NCBI GenBank assembly: GCA_012931725.1
Contig: CM022949.1
Location: 31,077,235 to 31,141,234, forward strand
Origin: Litsea cubeba
Taxonomy: Eukaryota > Streptophyta > Magnoliopsida > Laurales > Lauraceae
DNA length: 64,000 bases
Direction: 5' to 3'
Each line of letters opens with the position of its first letter. Positions within the stretch are counted from its first letter, which is position 1. The position numbers and the translations under genes are program-made. Positions 1 through 12,265 of the stretch are shown piece by piece. The notes below the pieces were generated by a model. It ran no database searches. It saw only the letters and a list, made by a program, of their open reading frames with translations, and was not told the origin of the DNA.

Positions 1-1832
1 CGAATGAACTGACAGTCAACTTCTATGTGCTTGGTCCGTTCATGAAAAACTGGATTTTCTGCAATGCGAACCGCACTAGTGTTGTCAGCATGGAGAGGTA
101 TAGGTGAGCTTTGTGGAAAACCGAGATCGGAGAGTAGCCCACGAAGCCAAAGTATTTTAGAACAGGCAACAGACATGGCGCGATATTCGGCTTCGGTAGA
201 AGATCTTGAAACCTTATCTTGTTTCTTACATTTCCAGGATGTCAACGCATCGCCAAGATACATACACCACCCAGTGGTGGACCGACGGGTGTCAGTACAA
301 CCCGCCCAATCAGCATCGGAGAAAGCAATGAGATTGAGCGAGGAGCCTGCAGGAAAAAATAGACCACGAGTAGTCGTACCAAGAAGGTAACGAATAATTT
401 GTCGGACAGCCGTCAAATGAAGATGCATTGGTTGGGTCATATACTGGCTGACCAGGTTAACGGCAAAGGAAATGTTGGAGCGGGTATGAGTTAAGTAGAT
501 CAAGCTACCAACCAATTGCCGATAGAGCGTGGCATCGGGAAGAAGATCCCCACTATCCTTTGAGAGCTTCAAATTCACTTCAAGAGTAGTATCAACTGGA
601 GTTGATTGCTGAAGTCCTGCTAGTTCAATGAGGTCTAGAGCATATTTGGGTTGGTGCAAGATGATTCCTTTTTCTGTTTGATGAACTTCCAGACCTATGA
701 AGTAGGTTAAGGGACCCAAGTCTTTCATATGGAATGACTGATGCAATGAGGATTGAAGCTTAGATATCATTGCGGAATCAGTTCCAGTAATAATGATGTC
801 ATCAACATAAACAAGAAGAATAGTGATACCGATTGGAGACTTACGTAAAAACAGTGATGGATCATACGGACTTTGCTGGAAGTCTAACATGAGAAAGGCG
901 TCCCGAAATTTTTCAAACCAAGCGCGAGGAGCCTATTTAAGGCCATAGAGTGAACGCTTGAGTTTAGCCACATCTGAACTATTGGAAGAGGAATACCCGT
1001 TAGGAAGGCGCATATAAACCTCTTCTTTAAAATGGCCATGGAGAAAGGCATTCTTTACATCTAACTGAAGAATGACTCAAGTTTGAGATGCTGCAATGGC
1101 AATGATCATCCGGACAGTAGTCATCCTCACAACTGGACCAAATGTTTCATTATAGTCGATGCCATATTCTTGGCGATTACCAAGAGGGACCAAACGAGCT
1201 TTGTATCGGTCTAGCGAGCCATCAGATTTCAGTTTGACCGAATAAACCCATTTACACCCAATAGGTCGAACTGTAGGTGGGGAGGGAACCACATCCCATG
1301 TATGATTAGTCTGTAGAGCTTCTAATTCCTCAGACATAGCTTTCCGCCAACATTCATGTTTCACAGCTTGAGAATAGGAAGTGGGAATGTTAACAAACGC
1401 TAGAGTGGCAAGAAAAGATGAATGAGAATACCCATATCTATCAGGAGGTCGAGAGACACGTGTGGTGCGTCGAAGAGTGGGCATCATAGCTAGCTCTGGT
1501 GTAATGGCTAGGGGAGTTGGATCAAGTGCCGGATCAGGTGTCTCTTGAAGGGGTTGTGTCGTAGCAGTGAGTAGTTCCGTTCGTCGCCGATATATAATTC
1601 CAGGTTTGAAACTTTCAATAGAAGAAGAAGTATCGAATGAAAAAGGTGGTAATATAGTCATGGTGCTGGAAGTGGAGGAATCAGTGGTATAAGTAGAAAA
1701 AAAATATAAATTTTCGAAAAACACAACATTTCGAGAAACACGAATTCTTTTTGCAGATGGGTCATAACAAACAAATCCTTTTTGATGAGTTGTGTAACCA
1801 AGAAAAGCACATCTGGTGGCTTGCGCAAACAA
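1..1832 (-). pseudogene. copia reverse transcriptase and RNase H (broken, cut by window start)
   Basis: From right to left: KGFVCYDPSAKRIRVSRNV (post-integrase linker), WRKAMSEELEAL and GCKWVYSVKLK (start of RVT_2), then a stop near 1077. Beyond it the frame gives LYGLK, the catalytic YVDDIIITG (about 790-830), LGPLTYFIGLEV, YRQLVGSLIYL and RNase H motifs DADWAG, SSTEAEYRA and FHERTKHIEVD near 1-300. The reverse transcriptase copies element RNA into DNA. At least two in-frame stops and frameshifts make this a pseudogene. The 3' LTR is not in the window. Confidence 0.88.
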
Positions 1833-1949
1833 TTTCGTTCTTTCAGAAGGAGGAAAATGAACAAAACAAACACATCCGAAAGGACGAAGATGTGTATATG
1901 TAGGATGAGAGTTAAAGAGACGGAAATATGGGGACTAAGTCGATTAATC

Positions 1950-2638
1950 AGATGAGCAGAAGTAGAGAAAGCTTCCGGCCAGAATCTAGGGGGAACAGAG
2001 GATTCAAGTACCAAGCAACGAACCATGTCAAGTCAATGGCGATTCTTCTGTTCAGCAATGCCATTTTGATGTGGAGTATGAGGACAGGTTCGTTGTGAGA
2101 TAATCCCCTTATGTTGGAGAAATTCTTGAAATCTGTTTGACACATATTCACCACCAGAATCAGATCGGAGAATCTTGATGCAGGTGGAGAATTGTGTTTC
2201 AACATAGGCAAGGAATGTTTTAAAAACCTCAAACACCTCCGATTTAGCCCTTAAAAAATAAACCCAAGTAAATCTGCTATGATCATCGATGAATGTGACA
2301 AAGTATTTATAGTGAGAATGAGAAATAACAGGTGTTATACCCCAAACATCACTATGGATCAAATCAAAACATTTTTCTGATATAGAGGTATGCATAGAAA
2401 ATGGAAGAGATTTACTTTTTCCTAATTTGCAAACAGAACAATCAATATTGACATCAGAATTAGAAAATTGCATTTTATTAATCAAACCAGAATTTTTCAA
2501 AGATAACAATATGTTCGAATTAGGATGTCCTAATTTTTTGTGCCACATATGCACGTTATTTGAAAGAACAAACGAAAAAAGCTGAAGTAAATTCATCCCT
2601 AGGTTGTATAGGCAGACTAAGCAGAAACAACCGGCCAC
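1950..2638 (-). pseudogene. copia integrase (broken)
   Basis: The segment carries the HHCC zinc-binding region (HKKLGHPN ... CSVCKLGKS) and the DDE catalytic core: the first Asp in LIHSDVWG, TFIDDHSRFTWVYFL, and the second Asp with RSDSGGEY, followed by HTPHQNGIAEQKNRH. The final Glu lies in the NGIAEQ motif. Translation then needs a frameshift near 2033 to reach MVRCLVLESSVPPRFWPEA, the usual C-terminal end of the core. Order and motifs are typical of copia integrase. Confidence 0.88.
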
Positions 2639-2721
2639 ACTTAGGCCCCTTCGCGATCACCTGGCCTGTCCCCTGATCCTGTACAACACAACCAGAAGAA
2701 GAAAATGACACATTACAATGA

Positions 2722-3255
2722 TTATCTACGAGTTGTCCAACAGATAACAATTACAGGGGAAAGAAAAACCTGATTCAAAGGTAATTTGTGTGGAATATCC
2801 CCTATGGCAGTGATAGGTAAATGTCCCCCATTAGCAGTTTGAACTTTGAGTTTCCCATCATATGGTTGAATATTAGACATGAGACTGTAAGTAGAAGCCA
2901 TATGATTAGATGCTCTAGAATCAAAATACCACTTTGAAGGAGATGAGAAGGTTTTACCTGAGATGCCCAAGGTGGAGAATGCTTGGAGAATCATTTGTTG
3001 AATCATTTCAGGGTTGATAGGAGGGCTGGGTGTAAATGGCTGTGAAGACATGGATGAAGCCGGAGAAGCAGATGCCACAGAGTGAGAATCTGAAGAAGCA
3101 ACGGCAGAATAAGCACGCGAATTCCGATTTTCTAGACGTTTCCTGCATTCAGAAATAATATGCCCACTAGCTTTACAGTAGTTACAAACTTTTCTTCTGC
3201 GCTGAGAAGAGTAATGTCCATACTCCTTACAAGTGAAGCATTGAATCTTGCTCAA
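2722..3255 (-). pseudogene. copia gag zinc knuckles and protease start (degenerate)
   Basis: Two CCHC-type knuckles follow each other. The first, CFTCKEYGHYSSQ, has lost its last cysteine; the second, CNYCKASGHIISEC, is complete. After a Ser/Pro-rich linker comes WYFDSRASNHM, the retropepsin active-site region. The usual form is DSGA, and here the Gly is Arg, which should kill the protease. This continues the gag-pol polyprotein of the neighbouring segment after a stop. Confidence 0.85.
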
Positions 3256-3258
3256 GTC

Positions 3259-3954
3259 CTAGGTAGAATTGTCGCGTCTGGGGGGTTTCCCTTTTGCCAC
3301 ATAAGCAACTTCAGCCGTACCAGTGGATGATTGTTGGGATAGTTGATGCTGAGTGACTATCCTTTGTTCTTCGCGGAGCACTTCATTGAGACAAGTATCC
3401 AAAGAGGGAGATGGATGTCGACTCATAAGATTGGATCGAACGTATTCAAATTCAGACCGAAGTTTCATTAAGAATTGATCTCGCTGAGTAATTTTATGAA
3501 CTTCCTGAACCCCAAATAGAGTGTCTCCGGTGATAGTGGCATAAGCAATATCCGTGTATTCAGTCCAAAGGACAAAGAAGCCAGAGAAATACTCCTGGAC
3601 GGCCATCTGTCCTTGAGAATATTGAGCAATTTCATATTCTAATTGGAACCGACAGGCTGAATTCTCTTGGTGATATATGCGTTTCAGATATCCCCACATA
3701 TCTTGAGCAGTTTTATAGGGTTTAAGATGTAGAAAAAATTGGGGTTCCACTGCGCCCAACATCCAGCTCATAATTTGTGCTTCTTTGGTTTCCCAATCTT
3801 CCAATTTTTCATTTCCCGTTGGCTTTTGCAGAGAACCAGAAATGTGGCCCCATAATTTTTTGCCTTTCAGATATAAATCAAATTGATAGGCCCAAGCAAA
3901 ATAGTTTTTCCCATTGAATTTGATCAATTGCATTTCATTCTTGTCCATTTTCAA
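3259..3954 (-). CDS. copia gag polyprotein, N-terminal part
   Basis: Open frame of 231 codons, starting with Met about 640 bp inside the LTR. It has the UBN2/retrotrans_gag type of plant copia Gag: an N-terminal region with LIKFNGKNYFAW, then WMLGAVEP, MWGYLKRIYHQ and a Q-rich stretch. Gag forms the virus-like particle that packages the element RNA. A stop at 3259 separates it from the zinc-knuckle part, which reads on in the next segment, so the polyprotein is broken. The function is clear by family; activity is unlikely. Confidence 0.85.
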   Translation of the reverse strand: MKMDKNEMQLIKFNGKNYFAWAYQFDLYLKGKKLWGHISGSLQKPTGNEKLEDWETKEAQIMSWMLGAVEPQFFLHLKPYKTAQDMWGYLKRIYHQENSACRFQLEYEIAQYSQGQMAVQEYFSGFFVLWTEYTDIAYATITGDTLFGVQEVHKITQRDQFLMKLRSEFEYVRSNLMSRHPSPSLDTCLNEVLREEQRIVTQHQLSQQSSTGTAEVAYVAKGKPPRRDNST

Positions 3955-4592
3955 TCCACAGAGGACAATAGTAACATACAGATGGCAGTAAAAGTGAGCA
4001 GTAACCAGACAGCAACAAAAAACAGCTCAGATTAAGTGCAGAAAGTGCTGATTAAAGGAGACGGCAGCACCAGAGAACCAAGAACAGCCCAGAAATCAAC
4101 AGATCACAACAGATCTCAGATCTGTCAAAAAATGCACACAAATTTGGTCCAGGCGACCAAGATTTTCTGCATAAAACAGTAGGTGGGGCCCACTAACGAT
4201 TCAATCTACCAGATCAGGGTGATCAGATAGATACTCCACAAAAATTTTGAACCAACACAGCAGAGATTGCAGCAATCGGATACTTATGCTCAAAGATGGA
4301 CGGATTTGATGAAATTATATTGCAGAAACTGGTAAACCGAAACAGTGATCAAAAGGCCTACCTCTAATTCTTCAAAAATTCTGAAAAAATAGCCAAAAAA
4401 TCTCAGAATATCAAGCGACCAGGACTGTAGTGTCCTTCTGATCAGATCTGATTTGTTGATGATGGCCCTTTGTTGATCTTCACAGCCTGTCGTCGTGTCT
4501 TGTTCAAAACAGTAGACAGAAGAGAAACTCTCCTTGAGAACTTTAAACGAGAGAGATTAGATGGCACTTAATCTCTCTATTGCATCAAGGTT

Positions 4593-4605
4593 GGCTCTGA
4601 TACCA
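4593..4605 (-). other. Primer binding site (initiator Met tRNA type)
   Basis: The minus strand reads TGGTATCAGAGCC, the usual plant copia primer binding site complementary to the 3' end of initiator Met tRNA. It lies immediately inside the LTR, which fixes the direction of the element. Confidence 0.9.
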
Positions 4606-5018
4606 TGTCACAAATAAGCAAGAAGAGTAATAACAAAGACTAAATGGAATTCGATGATCTCCTTGAGGATTCACCATTGTATTTTATAGATCAGAAATGC
4701 CCAATTTCGGCTACAATTACAATCTATCAAATCTACTATTATGGTATGTATCGTTGTACAAGTCTAATACAATGGGCTTTTGCAGATGGGTCATGTATGG
4801 GCCAACTTATATTATAATGGGCTTGTGTTAACAAAACTAACTAACTCTAAGAATTATAATAGACACCCTAATGACTCTACTAATTATACAACTAGACTAA
4901 CCCTAGGAAAATACATAACTACCCTTACTAAACCCCATAATTAGCATAAATAATATACTTAGGCTATAATATAGTATTCAAATTCAAATTGAGGGCCCGC
5001 AAGGGGTGGGGCCTCACA
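4606..5018 (-). repeat. 5' LTR of the copia element
   Basis: On the minus strand this segment starts TGTGAGGCC and ends TTGTGACA directly before the primer binding site, giving TG...CA termini and a length of about 413 bp. The inner edge is firm because the primer binding site abuts it. The outer edge at 5018 is chosen on the TGTGA/TGACA terminal match and on a related LTR fragment at 21533 that starts at the same point. Confidence 0.7.
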
Positions 5019-5950
5019 ATTATGTTTTATTTAATTTAATTGAGAACTATTAATAGTGGGACCATTATTCTTATGTTAGTGTTTAATCTCAACCCTTCAT
5101 GGGTTTTCATGGTTGAGATCTAGTTTGGCTTAGGGTTTTATGTTTATAAAGCATTGTAGACATTATTTTCAAGTTAATGATAATGAATGATTTACTGCTT
5201 TGAGTACTCATACTCTCTCCGTCCTGGAAAGGATTTGGCAAAAGGCACCGGTGGAATTCGGCGAAATCAAGGTATCTTCTTCCCTCCTCTTTTCCTTTTG
5301 ATTAAGGTCTTGTTGGTTTTTGTTTTCACATCATCACCTTCCATCCAGACAGTCCTTGACCCATAATCTCCATGGCCGTATAATTCCCTTTTGCTCAAAA
5401 CAAGCCCCGGGGCTAATCCCCATTGACCGATTGCAACCAGCCATCATCCACAACAGCCGAGCACCATATACTATATAAGCCCAACTGTCCTAGACTCATT
5501 TCAACAGATCCCGGTAGCTTAACACCTGTCACTCCGATTACACGCGTCTAACTCCTAAACCCACTACCCACTACCTCTTCCATCAAACCTACAGAACCAT
5601 CAGTCCTTGCTCCCTTGTCCCCAAATCAATTCACAGCCTACTTCCAAGTGGCCCAGTTCTCCACTTCAGCCCCTAACAGGACCTATTACAAGGCTTGTCC
5701 CAACCAGCAGGACAGTGTCAGGCTATATCCAGCCTAGCAGAACCTAGATCCAGTCTTGTGCAAGGCTTGCCGAACCCAGTCCAGGTCCAAACAGGCCCAA
5801 CTGAACCCAGCCAACAAGGCTTTGATGATGATAATAATGACAATGGGTTATAAGGGTTAAGATTGTACTAGATAAAAAAAATCGTAAACATTGCTTGTGC
5901 TTATGGCTTATGCACCCAAATTAGAAATAATGAATGGGTTAATACAAGTG

Positions 5951-6029
<79 letters not shown>

Positions 6030-6342
6030 TGGACCTCGACTTCCTTGTGGCTTTTGATATGACTAGATAATACATACTCCAAGGAGAAGGGAAAACAATG
6101 TGGCATCTAAGCGGATGTCTAATAGGATACAAATAGACTACCTTTTACTAATACAGAAAGAGCAGTAAATCTGCAACGATTACAAAATCATCTCAAGAGA
6201 GTCTTGTAGCACACATATTTTGAGTTTGAATGTTCAAGCTAAGGCTAGGAAAGCCAATAATAAAGTGATGAATTGTCTAACAATAAGATGGTAGAATTTA
6301 GGTGGGAAATTGACTCAGTCAGGGAAGTACAATGATCCCAAT
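5019..6342. other. Unassigned DNA with an LTR-tail-like stretch
   Basis: No gene seen. About 5030-5285 looks like the R/U5 end of another LTR in plus orientation: TTTATAAAGC, an AT-rich leader, then CCTGGAAAGG and a pyrimidine-rich end. There is no matching coding region. The rest (5330-5950) is anonymous and ends in a GA microsatellite. Confidence 0.4.
5958..6027. repeat. (GA)n microsatellite
   Basis: About 35 uninterrupted GA units. Long Leu/Ser open frames across it are artefacts of the repeat. Confidence 0.97.
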
Positions 6343-7075
6343 TGATGGTGAACCCACAATACCCCGATCTTCAATCAACAAGAATCAAACATTAATCAAG
6401 GAGAAAATAAGGATTCACTTACCGGAGGTCGCAAAATCCGCAATAGAGACCTTCGATCCAATGGGACTTGCTCAACCAAGGGAGAAGAAATAGAAAAATT
6501 GCAAACAGGCAATTTTATTTGAATAATAAAAATATCATCAAGCACCCCTTGCATCGTCCCTTGCAATGATTTATAAAGCTTAAACATAGAACCCTAATGA
6601 AATCAGCCTATCCTACCATCAAGATCTTTAATAATAATGAAGATACTAAAGAATAGGCAAAAAACAAAATAAAGAAAGAAAGATAAGAAAGATATTAAGC
6701 TCTTGGGCTCAACTTGAAGGCTTGAGAGAATCCAACTGTTCTTGCCAATAGAAATAACCAAGTAGGAAAATGCAGAGTTGTATAAATCTTCATGTACAAT
6801 TGTAGGGTGTAAAGATTATATTTGATATGCTAGCAATTTATTCTCCTTATTCATAGCAACTCCTTATTGTCTCAAGCTACTAAAATATGTGTCAATATTG
6901 ATAAAGAAGGAAAACCGAATCAGGTACAAAGTTTGGGCAGATTCATTGCACGAGCTGTGCTTTAGAGGGACCAACCAGTTGCTGAAATCTGGCCCTCAGA
7001 TCTAAGTGACTTGGGCTGCTTGCTGCCTTTGGTGGACTGAACATGGCCCGGGCCCATATTCAATGGGTCCAAACA
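6343..7075 (-). repeat. LTR-like sequence related to the gypsy LTRs near 44 and 45.5 kb
   Basis: The left 250 bases match the LTR ends at 43898 and 45437: TGATGGTGAACCC, GATCTTCAATCA, AAGGAGAAA, a TTCGATCCAATGG box and CAAGGGAGAAG. The shared leader CAGTCAGGGAAGTA lies just left of it, as at 43.87 kb. On the minus strand it would start TGTTTGGACC and end ACCATCA. No internal coding region is attached. The right boundary is a guess from the TG terminus. Confidence 0.55.
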
Positions 7076-8552
7076 TCCTGACTTGCTATCCACAATTTTA
7101 GGCCCACTTGATTACATGGGCTTATAATAACTTGATCGATTGATTCAAATGGGCCAAGATTGACTTGATTTGATCCCCCAATTAATTCAGAAGAATTACA
7201 ATTAATCTTGACATTTATTTCAAACCATCTTGACCATCCAATTTCCCATGCAAAGTTAGATTTGAATCATTTTCTTGATTGGGCCTCGATTGAGATGGAT
7301 CCAAAAATCCTTGCGATTGATCAAATCAATCCAAATAAGCAAGGGCCTGATCAATCACATCATCTATTGACTTTAGGCCATATGCTCCTGCATCATAAAT
7401 TAACAACATTCCAAAAAAAAAAAAAAAACCAAGAGTTTTGAGCAAGATGACTGGAATTATGCTACAATTTTAATGAAGCATGTTATCAAATGGTGGGTTG
7501 TGTTAAAAAGGTTGGCAAAGATATGGTGGAGAGTCCAAGGAGAAGAAGAGTTGTGTACATAAGGAAACTTAGGAGGTGGAACACATAGACCAAAAAAAAA
7601 AACATTATTCAAGAAATGGAAGAAGATATGAAGTCCTAAGACCTCAAAAGATATAAGTTGACAAAGAGTAGAGCTAAGAAGCCATAAGTAAAGCCAAGTT
7701 CGACCTAATACCTCAAAAGATATAAGTTGACAAAAAGTAGAGCAAAGAAGCCATAAGTAAAGCCAAATACGAAGCTACGGAAAAATTTGTGTTATCACGT
7801 TGGAACTGAGGGAGGGGGAGAAGGATATCTATAAGCTTGTCAAGATAATAACAACAACAACAACAATAATAGTAATAGTAAACTAGAAACCTCAATTGAA
7901 AGGGTCTTGATAAAAGAAGAGGTTAGAGACAAATGGGAGTAGTATAATAAAGACTAATTAAATATGAACGGTGCAAATGAAATAAACCACGATTTAGAAT
8001 CAAATCAGGGAAATGGAGAAATGGGGAAAGTAGAGAAGAAAACCTTTCAAGGGATGTTAGCTGATAATTTCAAATGATGGGTTGATGCCAACTAATTGGC
8101 AACTCGTTTCGATAATGATATGGCAGCAATTTATCGGTACAGTATCGAGCAATACCCAATACTTATCAACCTAAAAGTATTTATTGCCCGATATTATAAA
8201 CCATGCAACAAACCACTTTCGGTCGGGAGGCCAAGTTCAAAGTTCTTCCCCTTTCTAGCAACACTTTTTCAGGCAATGAATTTCGGAGCATACGGTTCAA
8301 CAAGCCCTCACAAGGCTACAGAATTAGAAAAGATTCTAATTCTAAAAAAAAAAAAACTTCCCCAAGCCATGGGTTTCAAAGCATATGGTTATGTAACAAG
8401 CCCTCAGAAGGCCGTAGACCTAAAAAAGATATAATGATTCCTCGATAAGCACTTTCCAGCATGGGTTTCAATGCATATGTCCAAGCAAACATTATTTGAC
8501 AAAATAATTCCAAGTGCATCTAAATCGTTACCCAGATTATGCCATTTGAGGA
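7076..8552. other. Unassigned intergenic DNA with two small tandem duplications
   Basis: No gene seen. A roughly 69-bp unit is duplicated at 7642-7779 (both copies contain CCTCAAAAGATATAAG). A diverged 100-bp unit containing CAACAAGCCCTC / TAACAAGCCCTC repeats at about 8270-8440. Neither looks coding. Confidence 0.6.
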
Positions 8553-10354
8553 CATGGAACAAAATAGCAGTCACTACGTAGCGTAGCAGCCACTATATCG
8601 GGTGTAGCACCGTAGCGGTGAATGGCATTTAGCACCGTTCACATCCGTAGCGTCTGCTATGGGGCCGCTACGCCTGCTACGAAGTGAAACAGATTCCTAC
8701 TTTCCAAAAAATATTAAAATGCATAATAAGACTTATTACTTTTCTTTTTCTCTCCAAATAACATTTCTATGCAACTTTTCTACCCTTTTATGTTTAAAAG
8801 GACACCAAAAAGCACATGATCTCATTGAATTATAGTCGATACAAAGAGTTCTTCTCAAGGGTTCTTCTCTAGGTACATCCTCTTAGACACCCCCTTTCGT
8901 AGAGGTATTCTTTTCTCTAGGTACTCTTAAGTCTTAAGTTTTGACTTCATGATATAGTTTGTTTGTTTTTTTACGAGTCTTTCATTAGTTTCTAAGTTAG
9001 CATAACTAAACAACATGAATACATGTGAAAAAAAATGAACATTACTATTATTTTCTATTTATACAGCGATACATGACCTCATACAATGAAGGGACCGCTA
9101 CGCCCTCTTATCCCAGTTACTTTTGCAAAAAAAAAAAACACATTTTCTCTCATCTTCCAATATTCTAGATCTTCTACAATTTTAGGGGGTGTTTGGATAA
9201 CTACATAATATAATATCAACAAGTTTAAATATTGTAAGATTTCATTATCATAGAATAAAATAGTGTCAAATTATTATATAGTGTCACTTGTGGTGTTTGG
9301 CAATTTTTACAAATTTCAATATGCCTTTGAAGTGTTTGGCAATTTATAAAAAAAACTCACAAGATGATATATACTAAATAAAAAACGGAATGAGAGTAAT
9401 CAATTGACCCAATGCAGGACCTACTAATTAGTAATCACATGTGTTAATAATCATGGTAGGACCCACGATTGTTAAAAAATCACATGATTAAATGTTAAAA
9501 CCTTGAGATCCAAGCAATACTGTTTGATTAAGGTAGGTCCGCCAAATGTTGATAGCCATAGTGTAATACATCTAATGGTGATTATCACAAATGAGCCTAT
9601 CTATATTATTTTATTTTTTTGGTAAAACCTTATCTAATGTCAAGCATCATTGATGAATCTTTTGATGAAAAATCATTATGAGACCCATTTGATATATGTA
9701 GTCATACTAACACAAGGGGAGCTATCAAATAGTGGGACCAATTTAATGATGACAAACTTCTAACTACAATCACATAATTCAATTGTGATAATTAATTAGA
9801 AACCCAGCTAATTTTGATAGTATGGGACCCACCTAATGTTGGTAATCATGATGAAGGGTCTCTAGTGTGACATTAATAAGACCCTCATAATATTGATAAT
9901 TAAAAATGGCCATGTAATTGTGATATGGTTATAGGACCCCACATTAAATTTGTAAGCATTGTGGGGCCAATGTAATATTAGGATTCATAGTTGCAATGAG
10001 GATCATTAAATGTTAAAACTTATAGTGAGCCACTATAATTAATAGTTGCCCATGAGTTCTTTCTAAATAAAAAAGATTTTGTAACAAAAGATTATCTTAT
10101 ACAGTATATCCTTGAATAATGTAATATGAGGGTTTTTAGAAGAAAGGTAGATATTGTAATATACTTTCTAAGTTATCCAAACACCTCCTTTTTTGGTGCA
10201 TAGATTATATTCTATACTAGCATATAATATGACAAAATCTCTTGAAATATCTTGTTTCCAAACACCCCCTTATTCAGGTTTTTTTATGATTTTTTCAAAT
10301 CGCACCTGTACGTAGTGTTTTCGCGGCGGGCCGCTACCGCCATTTTCATCCTTG
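8553..10354. mobile_element. hAT-like non-autonomous element, family A copy 1
   Basis: Ends are CATGGAACAAAATAGC on the left and GCCATTTTCATCCTTG on the right, inverted matches of each other. Flanks TTTGAGGA (8545-8552) and TTTGAGGC (10355-10362) form a 7/8 target-site duplication. Subterminal regions are dense in CGTAGCG/CGCTACG repeats, as hAT elements often are. Related copies lie at 58941-60081 and 61795-62929. No transposase is visible. A Harbinger-like element sits inside at 9185-10269. Confidence 0.72.
9185..10269. mobile_element. PIF/Harbinger (Tourist-like) element nested in a hAT-like element
   Basis: Termini GGGGGTGTTTGG and CCAAACACCCCC are perfect inverted repeats. They are flanked on both sides by TTA (9182-9184 and 10270-10272), the PIF/Harbinger target duplication. 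The 1085-bp interior is AT-rich and noncoding. Confidence 0.75.
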
Positions 10355-12265
10355 TTTGAGGCACATCTTAGAAATTTGCGCCCTTTCAATTTACATTTAT
10401 GTTACTCCTATGACACTCCTTTCCTACCAAGTAGAGTCTAAATAGATCTTACGACGACCCAGAGTAGTGAGGACTGAGGCCACCACAATAAAAGTGGGAG
10501 ATTTTAGAATATACGTGGCTAACGCCCAATTCAGATACTTTCGTGAAGATACTATTTACGGATACCTCCATCCAAGACATTTTCTCAAGTACAAATGAGA
10601 TTTCAAGGGCTCCAAGACTTCAGTATAGTGTTTCATTCAAAGCAAACACCTGCGATGTTCCTCACTTGGATTCTAAGCATTAAAGACCTAAAAAAGAGAG
10701 AAGTCAAGCCACTATCAAAGTCCTTTTGACTTCAACAATGCTATCCTCCAAGATTAGAGTTGCTTTATCAATTCCTCACTAATAGAGACGTATCTGCCAA
10801 AAGGGTTTAATAGCCTCAATTCTTCAAGCAATGAGCAGCTGGGTCTCTTACAATGACAGATGTGCCAAGTTCACATTTCAAGGAGATCATCTCCATCCTC
10901 CTAAAATAGGGCTTCAAGACCTTCCTCTCTTTTTTGCATACCTTTAGTGTGTTATACGTGGCCAGTACACCTAGTCTCTTTACCGTTATTGAAACCTTTA
11001 AGAGTTGGTTAGGATAATGGCCTCTCATCATCACCAAGGAAATGGAAATGACTTGAGGACAAACTACTCTTTAAGAAACCAAGTCCAAATCCTGACTCTT
11101 TGGCCCTGATTTCTAGAGGGCACAATCAGTAGGCATCAAAACTTTGAATAACTAGCAAAAGAATCCATTTGGCCCTATCCTCATTGCTAAACTAGCCAAA
11201 AGTCTGAAAATTATCATAAATAGCAAGTTCAACAGAAAATCTGCGTTTTGATCCTTGAAACAAAGGAATTTCACTTTGAATACTGCTTCAAACAAGTAAA
11301 CTACAATTTCCCAAGTTTGATCTCCACGTCGCAAGCTTTCAAACAAATCCGTAAATAACCAACGAGCAGATCAAAAGATATGGCCTCAGGAAGTTGCAGC
11401 CAGGATGCCAAAGCCCTAGGTGCAAATAGGCTTGCCCTCTGCCACCAATTAACTCCAGATTTTTCATAAAGCTCCTTTTCTTTCCATCCAAGCCATCAAA
11501 ATCCTATAAATAGTGGCCATATCATGAACAGAAGGTATTCGTTCATAGTAAGCCTCCACAAATTTTGAGCTCTCAGGGTTTCCTAAAACCCTTAAGTAGA
11601 AGTTGAAGACTTGGAAATAGAAGGGTTTTCCTTCTCGTTCACTTTTGTGCTTTTCAAGAGATTGTGAAAGGACTCTTGCATCTTTGGTCATGGCCCACTA
11701 AAAGTCTAGAGTCACTTGTACCCAAATGTTACATTAATAATAATAAATGTTTCCTTTATTCTCTTTTTTCTTATTCTTACTTGTTTTAATTTATGAATGA
11801 ACATTAATGAGAACTTGAAGGCGTGGGAAAGAACATGGAATGGAAGAGAACAATGCAAAACTCCTCACCAACACTGATCAACCACCCTTTTTGCATCTAC
11901 TACATTTTAGATTCCCTTATAGTGCAATTTTATAAATAAATCCAGGTTGATTTTGGCCCTTGCTACTTTGGAAATGAAAAAAAAATGCTCCCTTAATTTC
12001 AAGATATTTTGAAAGAGATATTACTAGAAACACCTTGTTATGAACCAAATGAAGCATTCACTAATTCTGAGTGACACACAGCTTGGGATACATATGGCTG
12101 CATTTGAGTCTCCTCCTAAAATTTTTGGGAGAAAATATGTTCTGGTTCCAAAATGATGGAAGCCAAATACTAGAACAATTTCTAAGATCCACATGAGGCA
12201 CTTTTACTGCAACTCCCTGCAGACCAATATAGCTTGCTTAAGTTCGAGAAGATTAATATACTTAC
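10355..12265. other. Unassigned DNA downstream of the FANCJ-like exons
   Basis: Several short minus-strand open frames exist (for example 11464-11691, 75 codons with RVLGNPESSKFVEAYYERIP), but no family is recognised and they are separated by stops. The next expected FANCJ exon, encoding the region after MAVL (ASRKHYC in the family), was looked for here and not found. This may be a long intron, a decayed gene fragment or intergenic DNA. Confidence 0.35.

Larger units (their letters stand above)
1..5018 (-). mobile_element. Ty1/copia LTR retrotransposon, partial at window edge, degenerate
   Basis: Reading the minus strand from right to left gives an LTR (4606-5018), a Met-tRNA-type primer binding site, gag, zinc knuckles, protease, integrase, reverse transcriptase and RNase H. 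Integrase precedes reverse transcriptase, which is the Ty1/copia order. The 3' LTR lies left of the window. Frames are broken by stops and frameshifts (near 1077, 1660-1830, 2033 and 3256), and the protease active site is altered, so the copy cannot be autonomous. It is intergenic, more than 7 kb from the nearest host exon. Confidence 0.93.

Noticed and set aside
5908..6132. Ser/Leu-repeat open frame over the GA tract
   Set aside because: It exists only because of the (GA)n microsatellite. The same holds for the frames at 60429-60648.
11464..11691. 75-codon minus-strand frame as a FANCJ exon
   Set aside because: No helicase motif, no plausible splice sites joining it to exon 3, and no family recognised.
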